A stretch of DNA of 41,178 nucleotides from an uncultured bacterium (GCA_903873965.1 CAIQQO010000337.1:1-41178); one strand, 5' to 3'; numbered from the stretch's first letter, positions 8,122 through 16,495 are shown. Notes: a model not told the origin generated them from the letters alone. Numbers and translations are program-made.

Positions 8122-8355
8122 TTACTGAGGCAGAGCACTTGCCACAATCGTAAGGACAATCACAACCGTCCATATGAGCATAATGTTGCGGTTGTTGTTT
8201 TCCTTCACTTTCATCCAACCCCAGATAAAGGTGTATAGCATGCAGATCAGGCCAAGAATGCCTTTGAGCACACCCTCTTTCTGGAAGAGCTTAATGAGAA
8301 CCATAATAGCAAGGACGAGATCCACGAGACCCAGTATAAGTACGACAATTTGCAT
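8122..8355 (-). CDS. Small integral membrane protein, three predicted helices
   Basis: A 77-residue, very hydrophobic protein. Three membrane segments are visible: about residues 3-22 (VVLILGLVDLVLAIMVLI), 30-47 (LKGILGLICMLYTFIWGW) and 57-75 (IMLIWTVVIVLTIVASAL). A short charged loop, KVKENNNRN, separates the second and third. I do not recognise the family. An AGGAG site lies a few bases upstream of the ATG at 8355. It follows the DUF2752 gene on the same strand after 52 bases, so the two are probably co-transcribed and may work together in the membrane. Confidence 0.7.
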   Translation of the reverse strand: MQIVVLILGLVDLVLAIMVLIKLFQKEGVLKGILGLICMLYTFIWGWMKVKENNNRNIMLIWTVVIVLTIVASALPQ

Positions 8356-8407
8356 TTCTATTCTCCTATCTATGAAGCTGATTTAAAACGGTTTGACAGA
8401 ATTGTGT

Positions 8408-8860
8408 CTAAACCTGTGCTGATATAAACAGTCGTATTCCCCAGTAGACCATCAGCGAAATCAGAAACCATGCCATGAAACCCGTGCGCTGCTCCATTGC
8501 AGTAACGAGTTTTACCAGCATGTTTCGATATCCGCTTGGCAATAGACATCCGACTGCAATAACCACAAGACCAAGAATGAAAAAAGGGGCAAAGGCATGT
8601 TCATTGAGGGCGCTTTGCCAGTTTCCCTGGAACAACGCGAGTGTCGCGTGAGTGAGACCGCATCCGGGGCAAGGTATCCCCAAGGTGGCTTTGATGGGAC
8701 ACTGCCAGCCGTGACCAGTAAGTGCAAACAGAGTAATTTGTGTTGCACACGCGCATGTGATCACTAGTGACAGTGAACGGTCTTTGATTATAGGAGCTAT
8801 GAGGGGTGTATTCAGCATCCCATGCAGGGGAGAGAAAATGCGTTTCAATTTATTAAGCAT
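8408..8860 (-). CDS. DUF2752 family membrane protein
   Basis: A 150-residue protein of the DUF2752 family, recognised by GIPCPGCGLTHAT (about residues 61-72) with its two close cysteines, preceded by another cysteine (WQCP). Three hydrophobic stretches are visible: about 28-50, 90-110 and 125-147. Function of the family is unknown. The conserved CPxCG motif suggests a metal- or thiol-dependent role at the membrane. It is the first gene of a two-gene unit with the small membrane protein downstream. A good promoter lies about 100 bases upstream. Confidence 0.8.
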   Translation of the reverse strand: MLNKLKRIFSPLHGMLNTPLIAPIIKDRSLSLVITCACATQITLFALTGHGWQCPIKATLGIPCPGCGLTHATLALFQGNWQSALNEHAFAPFFILGLVVIAVGCLLPSGYRNMLVKLVTAMEQRTGFMAWFLISLMVYWGIRLFISAQV

Positions 8861-9193
8861 TTCGCATACCTAGCACATACAACATCGACTCTTAACACAT
8901 CACAATAAGCCAACACTCACCGGACAAACACAACCTTTTTACCGTCTTCAAACAATCAGACTATACCATAACACTGATTTTCTGCAAGAAAAACAGGCTT
9001 ATGATAGCCTCTGTATGGGCATCAATGCCGTTTCATCATATTGCGGCTTCTCGGTTGTTGCTATGACATGTATAATATTTGTATAGGAAAACTACAAACT
9101 GTATCTTGCCATGATGACAGACATCGTCGTGATGGATTGTGGGTGTATTGTTAGGGCAATGGCCGCAAGGTACTGCGGTAAAGAAGAATAAAG
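8861..9193. other. Divergent intergenic region between DUF2752 and SDR genes
   Basis: 333 bases, AT-richer than the flanking genes, with no supported coding frame. It holds the minus-strand promoter for the DUF2752 unit (8960-8987) and a TATAAT at about 9070-9075 on the plus strand that could serve the SDR gene. No hairpins or repeats of note were seen. Confidence 0.5.
8960..8987 (-). promoter_or_regulatory. Sigma70-like promoter for the DUF2752 operon
   Basis: On the minus strand TTGCAG (8987-8982) and TATAGT (8965-8960) are separated by 16 bases. A TGG immediately before the -10 gives an extended -10. Transcription would begin near 8953, leaving a leader of about 90 bases before the DUF2752 start. 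Confidence 0.6.
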
Positions 9194-10051
9194 ATGAACA
9201 CACAAATGGCAGGTAAGACCTGCATCGTGACTGGGGCCACCAATGGCATTGGTGAAATGACTGCACAGGTGCTGGCCAATATGGGCGCAACGGTCGTTGG
9301 CGTGGGGCGCAATCGCGCCAAGTGTAGTGAGACGGCAACTCGCATCAAGGCGGCCACGGGCAATCAAGCGGTCGAGTTTCTGATCGCCGATCTGTCGGTT
9401 CAGGCGCAGGTGTGCAAGCTGGCCGATGAGATCAAGAGCAAGTATGCGCGCATTGATGTGCTGGTGAATAATGCCGGCGGTTATTTCGCGACGCGCCAGA
9501 TGACCAGCGAAGGCATCGAGATGACGTGGGCGCTAAATCACTTGAATTACTTCCTACTCACCGATTTGTTGCTCGATGTCATCAAGAAAAGCGCGCCGGC
9601 GCGCATCGTCAACGTGTCATCTGGCGCACATGTCGGCGCGCGCGGGATTAACTTCGATGATACCGGTTTTGCCGGCAAGTACTCCGGATGGTCGACCTAC
9701 AGCCATTCCAAACTGGCGAATGTACTATTTACCGTCGAACTGTCGCGCAGGCTGGAAGGCACTGGCGTGACGGCCAATGCCTTGCATCCAGGTTTCGTGG
9801 CGACCGGTTTTGGGGCGAACAACAGCGGCGTGATGCGCGTGGGGATGAAAATCATGCAACGCATCATGGCGCGTTCGCCGGAGAAAGGCGCCGAGACGAG
9901 TATCTACCTGGCGTCATCGCCCGAGGTCGAAGGGGTCACCGGCAAGTATTTCGATAACAAACGCGCCGTAACGTCATCAGCAGCCGCGCAGGATGCCGAT
10001 GCAGCCAAACGCCTGTGGGCGCTCAGCAAAGAACAGACCAAAATGAAATAG
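9194..10051 (+). CDS. Short-chain dehydrogenase/reductase (retinol dehydrogenase-like)
   Basis: A 285-residue classical SDR that transfers hydride between NAD(P) and a hydroxyl or keto substrate. It shows the cofactor motif TGATNGIG, the NNAGG motif, a VSSGAH serine region and the catalytic YSHSK (Y169, K173). The HPGFVATGF segment after it is common in the retinol dehydrogenase/WW-oxidoreductase-like group. The N-terminal VVGVGRNRAK has an Arg after the second beta strand, which favours NADP. Substrate unknown. The start at 9194 follows AAGAATAAAG, a weak site. The sialidase-like gene begins 41 bases downstream on the same strand. Confidence 0.9.
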   Translation: MNTQMAGKTCIVTGATNGIGEMTAQVLANMGATVVGVGRNRAKCSETATRIKAATGNQAVEFLIADLSVQAQVCKLADEIKSKYARIDVLVNNAGGYFATRQMTSEGIEMTWALNHLNYFLLTDLLLDVIKKSAPARIVNVSSGAHVGARGINFDDTGFAGKYSGWSTYSHSKLANVLFTVELSRRLEGTGVTANALHPGFVATGFGANNSGVMRVGMKIMQRIMARSPEKGAETSIYLASSPEVEGVTGKYFDNKRAVTSSAAAQDADAAKRLWALSKEQTKMK

Positions 10052-10092
10052 TCTGCCGCGGCGTCGAATGGGCGGCCCGACCGAAAGAAACT

Positions 10093-11193
10093 ATGCACAA
10101 CCAGTCATCCCTGTTACAGTCCCCATCGTCAACAACGTTTGAAGTCTTGAAACACGTTCAGGTCTACTACGAACCGGGGCGTTATGGCGGTTGGCCGGCC
10201 AACCACGGCATCTGGCGCTGGGGCGATGAGGTTCTGGTCGGGTTTCAGTCCGGTGCCTACAAGGAACAGGCCGGCCATACGATTGATTGGCAGCAGCCGA
10301 TTCGCAAGGTGTTTGCGCGCAGCCGCGATGGCGGCGAGACGTGGGCGCTTGAAGATACGCTTCCGGACGCGCTGGATAACCCGGTCGAGAATGCCGGCGT
10401 GTTGCTCACGCCGCACGCACAGGCACAACCGTGTCCGGGCGGCATTGATTTTACGCACCCGGATTTTGTGATGACATTCAGCCATGCCAGTTTTCACGTC
10501 GGCCCGTCGCGGTTCTGGACATCGACCGATCGCGGGCATACGTGGGCTGGTCCGTATCGGCTACCCGATATGGTTACGCAGGGCATCGGCGCACGCACTG
10601 ACTACCTTGTGAACAGGCGCGCTGACTGCACGCTTTTCCTCACCGCGGCCAAACAGAACGGGCGCGAGGGACGCCCCTTTTGCGCGCGCACGACCGATGG
10701 CGGAAGAACCTGGCGTCTGGTCGCGTGGATCGGGCCGGAGCCGCAAGAGGGCTTTGTGATCATGCCTGCCTCGGTGCGCCTGCCTAATGGTCACATGCTT
10801 GTGGCGTTGCGTGCGCAACCCGACAGGACTCGCAGCAGCATTCAAGCGTATCGGTCAGGCGATGATGGGTTGACGTGGCAGCAGTTGCCCGATCCCATTC
10901 CGGCGCTCGCGCCAAGCAACCCGCCTGCGTTTATCCGCCTCCACGATGATCGGTTGTGCCTGGCCTATGGCGTGCGCGCCGCGCCGTATCGCATGTGCGC
11001 GCGCCTGAGCAGCGACGATGGCATGACGTGGGGCGATGAACTGGTGTTGCGCGACGATGGCGCGAACGGTGATATGGGCTACCCGCGCTGCGTTCAACGC
11101 GACGATGGCGTGATCGTGACCGTCTACTACTTCAACGACGCGGCGACTGGCGTTGAGCGGTACATCGGCGCGACGTTGTGGCGCGCGTTCTGA
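10093..11193 (+). CDS. Sialidase-like BNR/Asp-box repeat protein
   Basis: A 366-residue six-bladed beta-propeller protein of the sialidase/BNR superfamily. Five Asp-boxes are visible: SRDGGETW (about 77-84), STDRGHTW, TTDGGRTW, SGDDGLTW and SSDDGMTW. Asp-boxes mark blade turns. The sialidase arginine triad cannot be assigned with certainty, so it may hydrolyse sialic acid or another glycoside, or may only bind glycans. No signal peptide is seen at this start, which is unusual for a secreted sialidase. The start at 10093 was chosen because the in-frame start at 10015 would overlap the SDR gene and encode sequence unlike a propeller N-terminus. Confidence 0.8.
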   Translation: MHNQSSLLQSPSSTTFEVLKHVQVYYEPGRYGGWPANHGIWRWGDEVLVGFQSGAYKEQAGHTIDWQQPIRKVFARSRDGGETWALEDTLPDALDNPVENAGVLLTPHAQAQPCPGGIDFTHPDFVMTFSHASFHVGPSRFWTSTDRGHTWAGPYRLPDMVTQGIGARTDYLVNRRADCTLFLTAAKQNGREGRPFCARTTDGGRTWRLVAWIGPEPQEGFVIMPASVRLPNGHMLVALRAQPDRTRSSIQAYRSGDDGLTWQQLPDPIPALAPSNPPAFIRLHDDRLCLAYGVRAAPYRMCARLSSDDGMTWGDELVLRDDGANGDMGYPRCVQRDDGVIVTVYYFNDAATGVERYIGATLWRAF

Positions 11194-11327
11194 TTGTGCT
11201 TTGCCCGAATCACCTCTTCACACGGGCGGTTGACCAGCCGGGTATCAGCGAAGTGAGAATTGTATGCACTATACTGGCGTGAGTGATCGAATGGGTAATC
11301 GGTGAGTTGCTTGCAGAAGGAAAACTC

Positions 11328-11753
11328 ATGTCAGAGAATCTTCCGAGGGTTGTTGGCGAAGGCACGAAAGGAAACCCGTGGCAGTTACAGACTCCCAGCG
11401 GTACGTCTGAATATCAGATGTATCGCGATGAAACCGCTACGCCGCCGGTGCTGGTGTGCGTAGTGGGAAAGACTGTGCTGCATTATCAACTGTGCTGCAT
11501 CGAGGATCTGCATGCCATGCTCAAGGCGCATGGCGACTGGATGCCTCTCGGCAGCGCGGACGAGCAGAAACCTGCCGCCGAGGGCACTGTGGAGGCATGG
11601 GGGCGCTCGCCGGATAACCCGGTTGGCGGTTGGTATGGGTTGAAGAAGGGACTGCGCGGACGCTTTGGCATGTACCTTCCCCCGTTGCTCGAGGCGCTCG
11701 GTCTGGCTGAGGTGGAGCACAACCCGCGCAACAATCGCATGCGCGTGCGGTAA
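11328..11753 (+). CDS. Conserved small protein of unknown function
   Basis: A 141-residue protein that looks like a single conserved globular domain, with segments such as GNPWQLQTPSGTSEYQMYRD, VGKTVLHYQL, HGDWMPLGSADEQK, NPVGGWYGLKKGLRGRFGMY and EHNPRNNRMRV. I recognise the general pattern from actinobacterial and Chloroflexota hypothetical proteins, but I cannot give a function or a reliable domain number. No membrane segment or signal peptide. The ATG at 11328 is preceded by AGAAGGA at proper spacing. A GTG at 11283 is in frame but less well placed. The gene converges on the broken DinB gene. Confidence 0.75.
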   Translation: MSENLPRVVGEGTKGNPWQLQTPSGTSEYQMYRDETATPPVLVCVVGKTVLHYQLCCIEDLHAMLKAHGDWMPLGSADEQKPAAEGTVEAWGRSPDNPVGGWYGLKKGLRGRFGMYLPPLLEALGLAEVEHNPRNNRMRVR

Positions 11754-11830
11754 TCGAAACGCTGTACTTTCTTGGGCCGGAATCATCATAGATGGTGCCG
11801 ACCAGAAGTTCGTTTCAGAAGCGCGCGGCG

Positions 11831-12324
11831 CTACAGCAGGTTCCAGGCCGACAAATCGCTGTGTTTCACGCCGAGTTTGGCCAAGATAGTGGTGACGTTG
11901 GTACGATGTTCGACGGCATGCACAATAGCCTGTGTGAGGATGATTCCAACCGGGATGACTGACCCAATTGGCATGAACCACGGTTCGTCGCCTTCAACCG
12001 CTTTGACGATCGACGGCAGGATATCGGCTATCGCGGCCAGGTCGATCAACTGTCTGCCATTCTCCTCTGCCAGCAACCGCAATTCGGCCACGCTCATGGC
12101 ATTGGTCTGAATCTCCTGCCACGCGGTGAGTTTTCCATGCGCGAGCCAGATGTAATAACGCTCATCGTTGATGATGTGGCCGAGTGTGGCCTGGATCGTG
12201 CCATACGCGCCGGGATCACTTGCGACAAGCTGCCGGCATTCAATGAGACGCAATCATCCAGCAACCGCAGGTTGGCCCAGCGATGATGTTTGAATAAGGT
12301 CACGAGAGCGCCGGACTTTTCCAT
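11831..12324 (-). pseudogene. DinB-family protein, frameshifted
   Basis: Two overlapping minus-strand frames together encode one DinB/YfiT-like four-helix protein of about 164 residues. The first frame gives MEKSGALVTLFKHHRWANLR and ends in family-like VIP. The second continues with GAYGTIQATLGHI and runs to the stop at 11831. Adding one base near 12210-12214, in a CC/GGG run, joins them as VIPGAYGTI. The metal-binding histidines are in the second frame (LGHI and HAVEHR). DinB proteins are metal-dependent and often thiol-linked transferases or hydrolases. A sequencing or assembly error is as likely as true inactivation. The start at 12324 is preferred over an in-frame ATG at 12354. Confidence 0.75.
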
Positions 12325-12377
12325 ATCGAGTACGCTAGAGCATTTTGCTAACATAAGCCATGCCTCTAGGTAACAAA

Positions 12378-12445
12378 GGAGGTCGAAGCTTTAGCTGGGA
12401 GACGCGTCGGACAAGGGCGAAAACCGGCTAAAGCACTCGACCTCC
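12378..12445. repeat. Long imperfect inverted repeat downstream of metG
   Basis: The arms 12378-12395 (GGAGGTCGA then AGCTTTAGC) and 12427-12445 (GCTAAAGCACTCGACCTCC) are nearly perfect reverse complements, with a small internal mismatch and a 31-base loop. On the minus strand the distal arm is followed by TTTGTT, so it can end metG transcription. The long arms and loop also resemble dispersed palindromic (REP-like) elements. Confidence 0.6.
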
Positions 12446-12463
12446 AATGAATAGTTGTTTTGG

Positions 12464-14218
12464 CTATTTCTCCAGTTCAATCTTGGCTATCAGACCCTTA
12501 GGCTCGCCGCCGAGGAGCTGGCCGGGTTGGATCGCGCTGGGCTTCCACTCGCCGTGACCACCCGCGCCATCGTAGCGCAGGACGTCGTGCTTGTCGCCAG
12601 CGCCGCCGATGTTCTCGATGTATTGCGCGCCGAACAGCGGCGTCGTAAAGCCGAGTTGCTTATGCACCGCCTCGCACGTGAACGGGATAAACGGCGACAG
12701 CAGCACCGATAGCGAGTCGATCACGCGCGCAGCCACATACAGTTGCGTTCCAGCGCGCGCCTTGTCCACCTTGATCGTCTTCCACGGTGCCTCATGGTCG
12801 AGGTACTGATTCGTGGCCGAGGCCAGTTCGATCGCGCCAGCCAATGCGTCGCGCAGGTGTACGCCGCTTAACGCCGTGCCGATGCCATCGAAGGCCGCCT
12901 CGCTCTGCGCGATCAACGCCTTATCGGCGTCGGTCAACTCGTCCGGCGTCGGGATGCGCTGGTCAAAGTTTTTCCAGATTTGCGACAGCGTGCGCTGTAC
13001 CAGGTTGCCCCATTTCGCCAGCAGTTCGCTATTGTTGCGCTGCACAAAGTCGTTCCAGTTCCAATCAGCGTCCTTCGCCTCAGGCATAATGCTCGTGAGG
13101 TAGAAGCGCACCGGGTCGGGGCCGTACTTTGTAGTCAGATCGAGTACATCCAGTGACACGCCCAGGCTCTTCGAGAACTTCTGTCCGCCCAGGTTCAGGT
13201 ACTGGTTGGCTGGCACGTCGAAGGGCAGGTTGAACACCTTGTCGGCGTCTGAGCCATCCCACGGCTGTCCCAACCGCTCCATGCCGAGCAGAACGGCCTG
13301 CCACAGCACCGTGTGGAACAGGATGTTATCCTTGCCGATGAAGTTGTAAATCTTAACGTCGTGCTCGTACCAGAACTTCTTCCACTCATCGGGCTGGCCC
13401 GTGATCGCGGCCCATTCAACCGTAGCGGTCAGGTAGCCCAGCAACGCCTCATACCACACGTAGATGCACTTGCCCTCTGAGTCGGGCAGCGGGATCGTGA
13501 TGCCCCACGTCAGGTCGCGCGTGAAGGCGCGCGGTTCGGCATTGGAAGCATAGTTGCGCGAGAAGTCCAGTACCGTGCCGCGCCAGTAGCTGCCCTTGTC
13601 GGCCAGGTAGGCGACCAGCTTTTCGCGCAAGGCGGGCAGATCGAAGAAATAATGCTCTGACTCGCGCACGATGGGCGTGCTGCCGTCGGTGCGGCTGCGC
13701 GGGTTGATTAATTGCGTACCATCCAGCAGATTGCCGCATTTGTCGCACTGGTCGCCGCGCGCCTTGTCGTAGTTGCAGATCGGGCAGGTGCCTTCGACCA
13801 GCCGGTCGGGCAGGAACTTGGCTTGCGTCTCGGAGTACAGTTGCTTCTGCTTCGCCTTGTACAGGAACTCATTTTCCAGCAGTCGCGAGAACATCTGTTT
13901 GCCGATGGCGTGGTGATTCTTCGTGTCGGTGTGCGTGAACAGGTCGTAGCTCACGCCCAGGTTCTTCTGCGTTTCCAGAAAGCGTCCGTGGAAATACTCG
14001 AACACCTCGCGCGGGGTCTTGCCTTCCTTGTCGGCGCGCACCACAATCGGCGTGCCGTGCGAATCGCTGCCGCTGACCATGACGACCCGGTTGCCCTTCA
14101 GGCGATGGTAGCGCGCGAAGATATCTGCGGGCAGATACGCGCCCGCCACGTGTCCGACGTGCAGGTCGCCATTGGCATACGGCCAGGCGACGCAGACGAG
14201 AATGTTTTCAGGTGACAT
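12464..14218 (-). CDS. metG: Methionyl-tRNA synthetase
   Basis: A class I aminoacyl-tRNA synthetase that charges tRNA-Met with methionine in the cytoplasm. The HIGH motif appears as HVGH (residues 20-23) and the KMSKS motif as KFSKS (347-351). The connective domain holds a four-cysteine zinc site at C145, C148, C158 and C161 (CPICNY...CDKC). With 584 residues it has the catalytic and anticodon-binding domains but lacks the C-terminal tRNA-binding extension found in longer MetG proteins such as that of E. coli. The start at 14218 begins at the canonical MSPENILVCVAWPYANGDLH. It is preceded by a long structured leader with a terminator, which suggests control by transcription attenuation. Confidence 0.97.
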   Translation of the reverse strand: MSPENILVCVAWPYANGDLHVGHVAGAYLPADIFARYHRLKGNRVVMVSGSDSHGTPIVVRADKEGKTPREVFEYFHGRFLETQKNLGVSYDLFTHTDTKNHHAIGKQMFSRLLENEFLYKAKQKQLYSETQAKFLPDRLVEGTCPICNYDKARGDQCDKCGNLLDGTQLINPRSRTDGSTPIVRESEHYFFDLPALREKLVAYLADKGSYWRGTVLDFSRNYASNAEPRAFTRDLTWGITIPLPDSEGKCIYVWYEALLGYLTATVEWAAITGQPDEWKKFWYEHDVKIYNFIGKDNILFHTVLWQAVLLGMERLGQPWDGSDADKVFNLPFDVPANQYLNLGGQKFSKSLGVSLDVLDLTTKYGPDPVRFYLTSIMPEAKDADWNWNDFVQRNNSELLAKWGNLVQRTLSQIWKNFDQRIPTPDELTDADKALIAQSEAAFDGIGTALSGVHLRDALAGAIELASATNQYLDHEAPWKTIKVDKARAGTQLYVAARVIDSLSVLLSPFIPFTCEAVHKQLGFTTPLFGAQYIENIGGAGDKHDVLRYDGAGGHGEWKPSAIQPGQLLGGEPKGLIAKIELEK

Positions 14219-14328
14219 TTTTTACCAATCCCTTTTTCCGCTCAAACGCATTTCAAGCATCAATCAAGAAGCGGGCTGTCGTTGCGCTCATCCGGAGACA
14301 GGTTACCCGCGAGCCTGTGGCCGGAAAC

Positions 14329-14358
14329 AAAAAACCGCCCGGCGTTCGCGCGAGCGGT
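14329..14358 (-). terminator. Intrinsic terminator within the metG leader
   Basis: Read on the minus strand, ACCGCTCG pairs with CGGGCGGT (one G-T pair, a CC contact that can bulge) and is followed directly by six T residues. It lies about 110 bases upstream of the metG start, where a terminator would block metG unless an alternative fold prevents it. Confidence 0.7.
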
Positions 14359-14380
14359 AGAAAGTCGATCAACCAACATG

Positions 14381-14399
14381 TGCCATAAGGCTTATGGCA
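14381..14399. repeat. Perfect 19-base palindrome in the metG leader
   Basis: TGCCATAAG and CTTATGGCA are reverse complements around a single central base. As RNA it forms a tight hairpin just upstream of the terminator. As DNA it could also be a dimeric protein-binding site. Confidence 0.6.
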
Positions 14400-14489
14400 G
14401 CAACAGTTTGACCCGCGCGTTATTGGACGCCGGGCATGCGCATCGATCTCAAGGCAAGGAAAGTCAAGTTGCTGCACATTATTTGCAAC

Positions 14490-14495
14490 AGTATA
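14490..14495 (-). promoter_or_regulatory. Candidate -10 box for metG
   Basis: TATACT on the minus strand, placed about 8 bases before the left arm of the long-range stem. The best -35 at normal spacing is CCGACC, which is poor, so the call rests on the -10 and on its fit with the folded leader. Confidence 0.4.
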
Positions 14496-14658
14496 CCATG
14501 CGGTAAGGTGCAGGTCGGTCGGCGGCCAGCCGTAATAGGAAGGGTACTACGAGTCACAACGATAACAACGGTTTTCGTGTGGCGGTTTCTGTTCCGTAAC
14601 TTAGCCATGCTCGATAACACCCATGACCCAATCGTACGCTGAATAAGTCCACAGATTT

Positions 14659-14735
14659 CGCAGATTCACGCAGATACTAGAGCCAATGACATTGGTGGAA
14701 TGCGGTTTTCTGCACAATCCGTGTAATCTGCGGAT
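14659..14735. repeat. CGCAGATT-type imperfect inverted repeat
   Basis: The left arm 14659-14675 (CGCAGATTCACGCAGAT) is nearly the reverse complement of 14716-14735 (AATCCGTGTAATCTGCGGAT). A smaller perfect inverted repeat, CCAATG-a-CATTGG (14683-14695), lies in the loop. Sequences of this CGCAGATT type occur as dispersed intergenic repeats in many bacteria. No coding frame covers it. It fills part of the 632-base gap between metG and the methyltransferase gene. Confidence 0.5.
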
Positions 14736-14850
14736 ACGCTATTGCCGCATAGGGACTACTGCATGAAAGACTGTTCCGTGATAGGAAGGCGATGGCACGC
14801 GCGGGAGTATGATGGAACCTCCGCAGCTCTCTTGTAGGAGTTAATCCAGA

Positions 14851-15639
14851 ATGCAACCATCCTCCATCTCATTTGATCGCGCGGCCAGTTTCTACGACGA
14901 CACGCGCGGCCTGCCCGCCGAGGTCGCGCAGCAGGTCGGCAATTGCGCCGCTGCCCTGATTGGCGCGGGCGGGCGCGTCCTCGAAATCGGCGTCGGCACC
15001 GGGCGCATCGCCAAACCGCTGCTGGCTAGCGGTTTGCGCGTGACGGGCGTCGATTTGTCGCTCGGCATGATGAGCCGGTTGCTCGAGCCATTACCCGCCG
15101 GGTTGCCTGCACCGTCGCTGGCGCAGGCCGATGCCACTCGCATCCCGTTGCGCGACGGCGCGGTTGACGCGGTCGTCGCCGTGCATGTCTTTCACCTGAT
15201 CCCGAACTGGCAGGCCGCGCTGGCTGAGGCGCGCCGTGTGCTGTCCCCGCGCGGCATCATCCTGATGGGGCATAACGCCACTGGCGAGGACACCCCGTAT
15301 CGGCGTGTGCGTAAGCAGTGGGAGACGTTCGTCGCGGCGCGCGGGTACGCGATGGATCACCCGGCCGCGAACAAGGTGGACTACGTCAAGCAGGCCATCA
15401 TGGCGGATGGTATGCGGCGCGATGAAGTTATGGCTGCCACATGGGCCACGCGCCACACCGTTCAGCGCGTCATCGCTGACATTGAGAATCGCATCTGGTC
15501 GCAGACGTGGCAGGTGCCCGAGGAACTGTTCCCGCCCACGGTGGCCGAAGTGCGCGCGTGGGCGCAGGCAGAATACGGGTCCATCGACCATGAGTTTGAG
15601 GTCGTCAATACCTTTGTGTGGGAACGCTTTGCGCCGTAA
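14851..15639 (+). CDS. Class I SAM-dependent methyltransferase
   Basis: A 262-residue methyltransferase of the Methyltransf_11/UbiE-like group. It carries motif I VLEIGVGTGRIA (about residues 43-54), the acidic loop GVDLS, the DAVVAVHVFHLI motif and the post-motif LSPRGIILMGHN. The substrate is not evident from sequence. AGGAGTTAATCCAG precedes the ATG at 14851, which supports this start. It is the first gene of a plus-strand run with two ABC permeases, an ATPase and a nucleotidyltransferase. A perfect 16-bp hairpin separates it from the permease gene, so it may not share their full transcript. Confidence 0.88.
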   Translation: MQPSSISFDRAASFYDDTRGLPAEVAQQVGNCAAALIGAGGRVLEIGVGTGRIAKPLLASGLRVTGVDLSLGMMSRLLEPLPAGLPAPSLAQADATRIPLRDGAVDAVVAVHVFHLIPNWQAALAEARRVLSPRGIILMGHNATGEDTPYRRVRKQWETFVAARGYAMDHPAANKVDYVKQAIMADGMRRDEVMAATWATRHTVQRVIADIENRIWSQTWQVPEELFPPTVAEVRAWAQAEYGSIDHEFEVVNTFVWERFAP

Positions 15640-15650
15640 GGTAAAGGCTG

Positions 15651-15689
15651 ACAGACTCCCGGAATTCGCAGAAAATTCCGGGAGTCTGT
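15651..15689. repeat. Perfect 16-bp hairpin (CTCCCGGAAT element, copy 1)
   Basis: The arms 15651-15666 and 15674-15689 are exact reverse complements with a 7-base loop (CGCAGAA). No T-tract follows, so it is not a standard terminator. A diverged copy with the same core (ACTCCCGGAAT, loop containing GCAGAA, then GGGAGT) lies at 35314-35354. That makes a dispersed repeat family likely. Confidence 0.75.
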
Positions 15690-15703
15690 TCGCAGGGTGA
15701 ATC

Positions 15704-16495
15704 ATGCGCCTGTTCTTTGAATTGTTCAAACGCGCCTTTCAACGCGCACTCACCTATCGCGCCGCATCGATTGCCGGGTTGATGACGAATTTCTTCTTCG
15801 GCCTGTTGCGCGCCGCGGTGATCATGGCGCTGTACGGCTCGCGCACGGATGTGAGTGGTATCTCGATCCAGGACGCCATCACGTTTACAGGCATCACCCA
15901 GGCTATTCTTTCCTTTCTTAACATCTTTGGCAGCTATGACGTGATGAACTCGGTGAGCAGCGGTGAGATCGCGACCGATCTGCTCAAGCCGTACAGTTAT
16001 TTCGCCTTCTGGATGGCGCGCGACTTTGGCAACGCCATCAACCAATTGCTCCTGCGTGGGCTGCCCTTGATCCTCACCTATGCCGTGTTTTTTCATATCA
16101 CCCTGCCAAACACGCTCGCGCAATGGTTGGCGCTGGCGGTTGCCCTGATGCTGGCCTGGGCGGTCAGTTTCTCCTGGCGCTTCCTGGTGAACCTGTCCGC
16201 CTTCTGGTCGCCCGAGGCGCGCGGCATCGGGCGGCTGGCCTTCGGCCTGACGATGTTTTTGTCGGGCTTTATGATGCCATTGCGTTTCTTCCCGGACTGG
16301 TTCGTTGCGTTGTGCAACCTAACCCCGTTTCCATCGATCATCAACACGGTCATTGAGGTGTATCTGGGCGTTCTGGGCGGGCCGGAACTGATCCGCGCGT
16401 TGCTCAGTCAGGCCTTCTGGCTGGTGTTGCTGTTTGTCATTTGCCAACTCGTGATGCGCGCCGGCGTTCGCAAGCTGGTCATTCAGGGCGGATAA
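15704..16495 (+). CDS. ABC-2 type transporter permease (first of pair)
   Basis: A 263-residue integral membrane protein with about six hydrophobic segments, of the ABC-2 permease group often paired with daunorubicin-type ATPases (ABC2_membrane_6-like). The N-terminal LFFELFKRAFQRALTYRAAS is the usual cytoplasmic entry helix. FGLTMFLSGFMMPLRFFPDWF is a typical segment before the last helices. It should form the channel of an exporter with the following permease and ATPase. The start codon lies within the bases just after the hairpin repeat, with AGGG upstream. Its stop is 2 bases before the start of the next permease, indicating translational coupling. Confidence 0.88.
   Translation: MRLFFELFKRAFQRALTYRAASIAGLMTNFFFGLLRAAVIMALYGSRTDVSGISIQDAITFTGITQAILSFLNIFGSYDVMNSVSSGEIATDLLKPYSYFAFWMARDFGNAINQLLLRGLPLILTYAVFFHITLPNTLAQWLALAVALMLAWAVSFSWRFLVNLSAFWSPEARGIGRLAFGLTMFLSGFMMPLRFFPDWFVALCNLTPFPSIINTVIEVYLGVLGGPELIRALLSQAFWLVLLFVICQLVMRAGVRKLVIQGG

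Larger units (their letters stand above)
14219..14483 (-). promoter_or_regulatory. Structured 5' leader of metG (candidate attenuator)
   Basis: On the minus strand a transcript from the TATACT box would carry about 265 nt before metG. It can form a long-range stem, 14468-14475 (GTTGCTGC on +) with 14397-14404 (GCAGCAAC). This stem continues after a 3-nt bulge as GTCAA/TTGAC and encloses an inner hairpin, ACGCCGGG (14427-14434) with CCCGcGCGT (14412-14420). A perfect palindrome (14381-14399) and an intrinsic terminator (14329-14358) follow. The palindrome shares bases 14397-14399 with the long-range stem, so the two compete partly. No minus-strand gene lies upstream that would need this terminator. 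I could not match T-box or SAM riboswitch consensus by eye. Confidence 0.5.

Noticed and set aside
14219..14483. T-box or SAM riboswitch as the identity of the metG leader
   Set aside because: The T-box core GGTGGNACCGCG and the SAM-I core were not found by eye. Only an unnamed structured leader is claimed.
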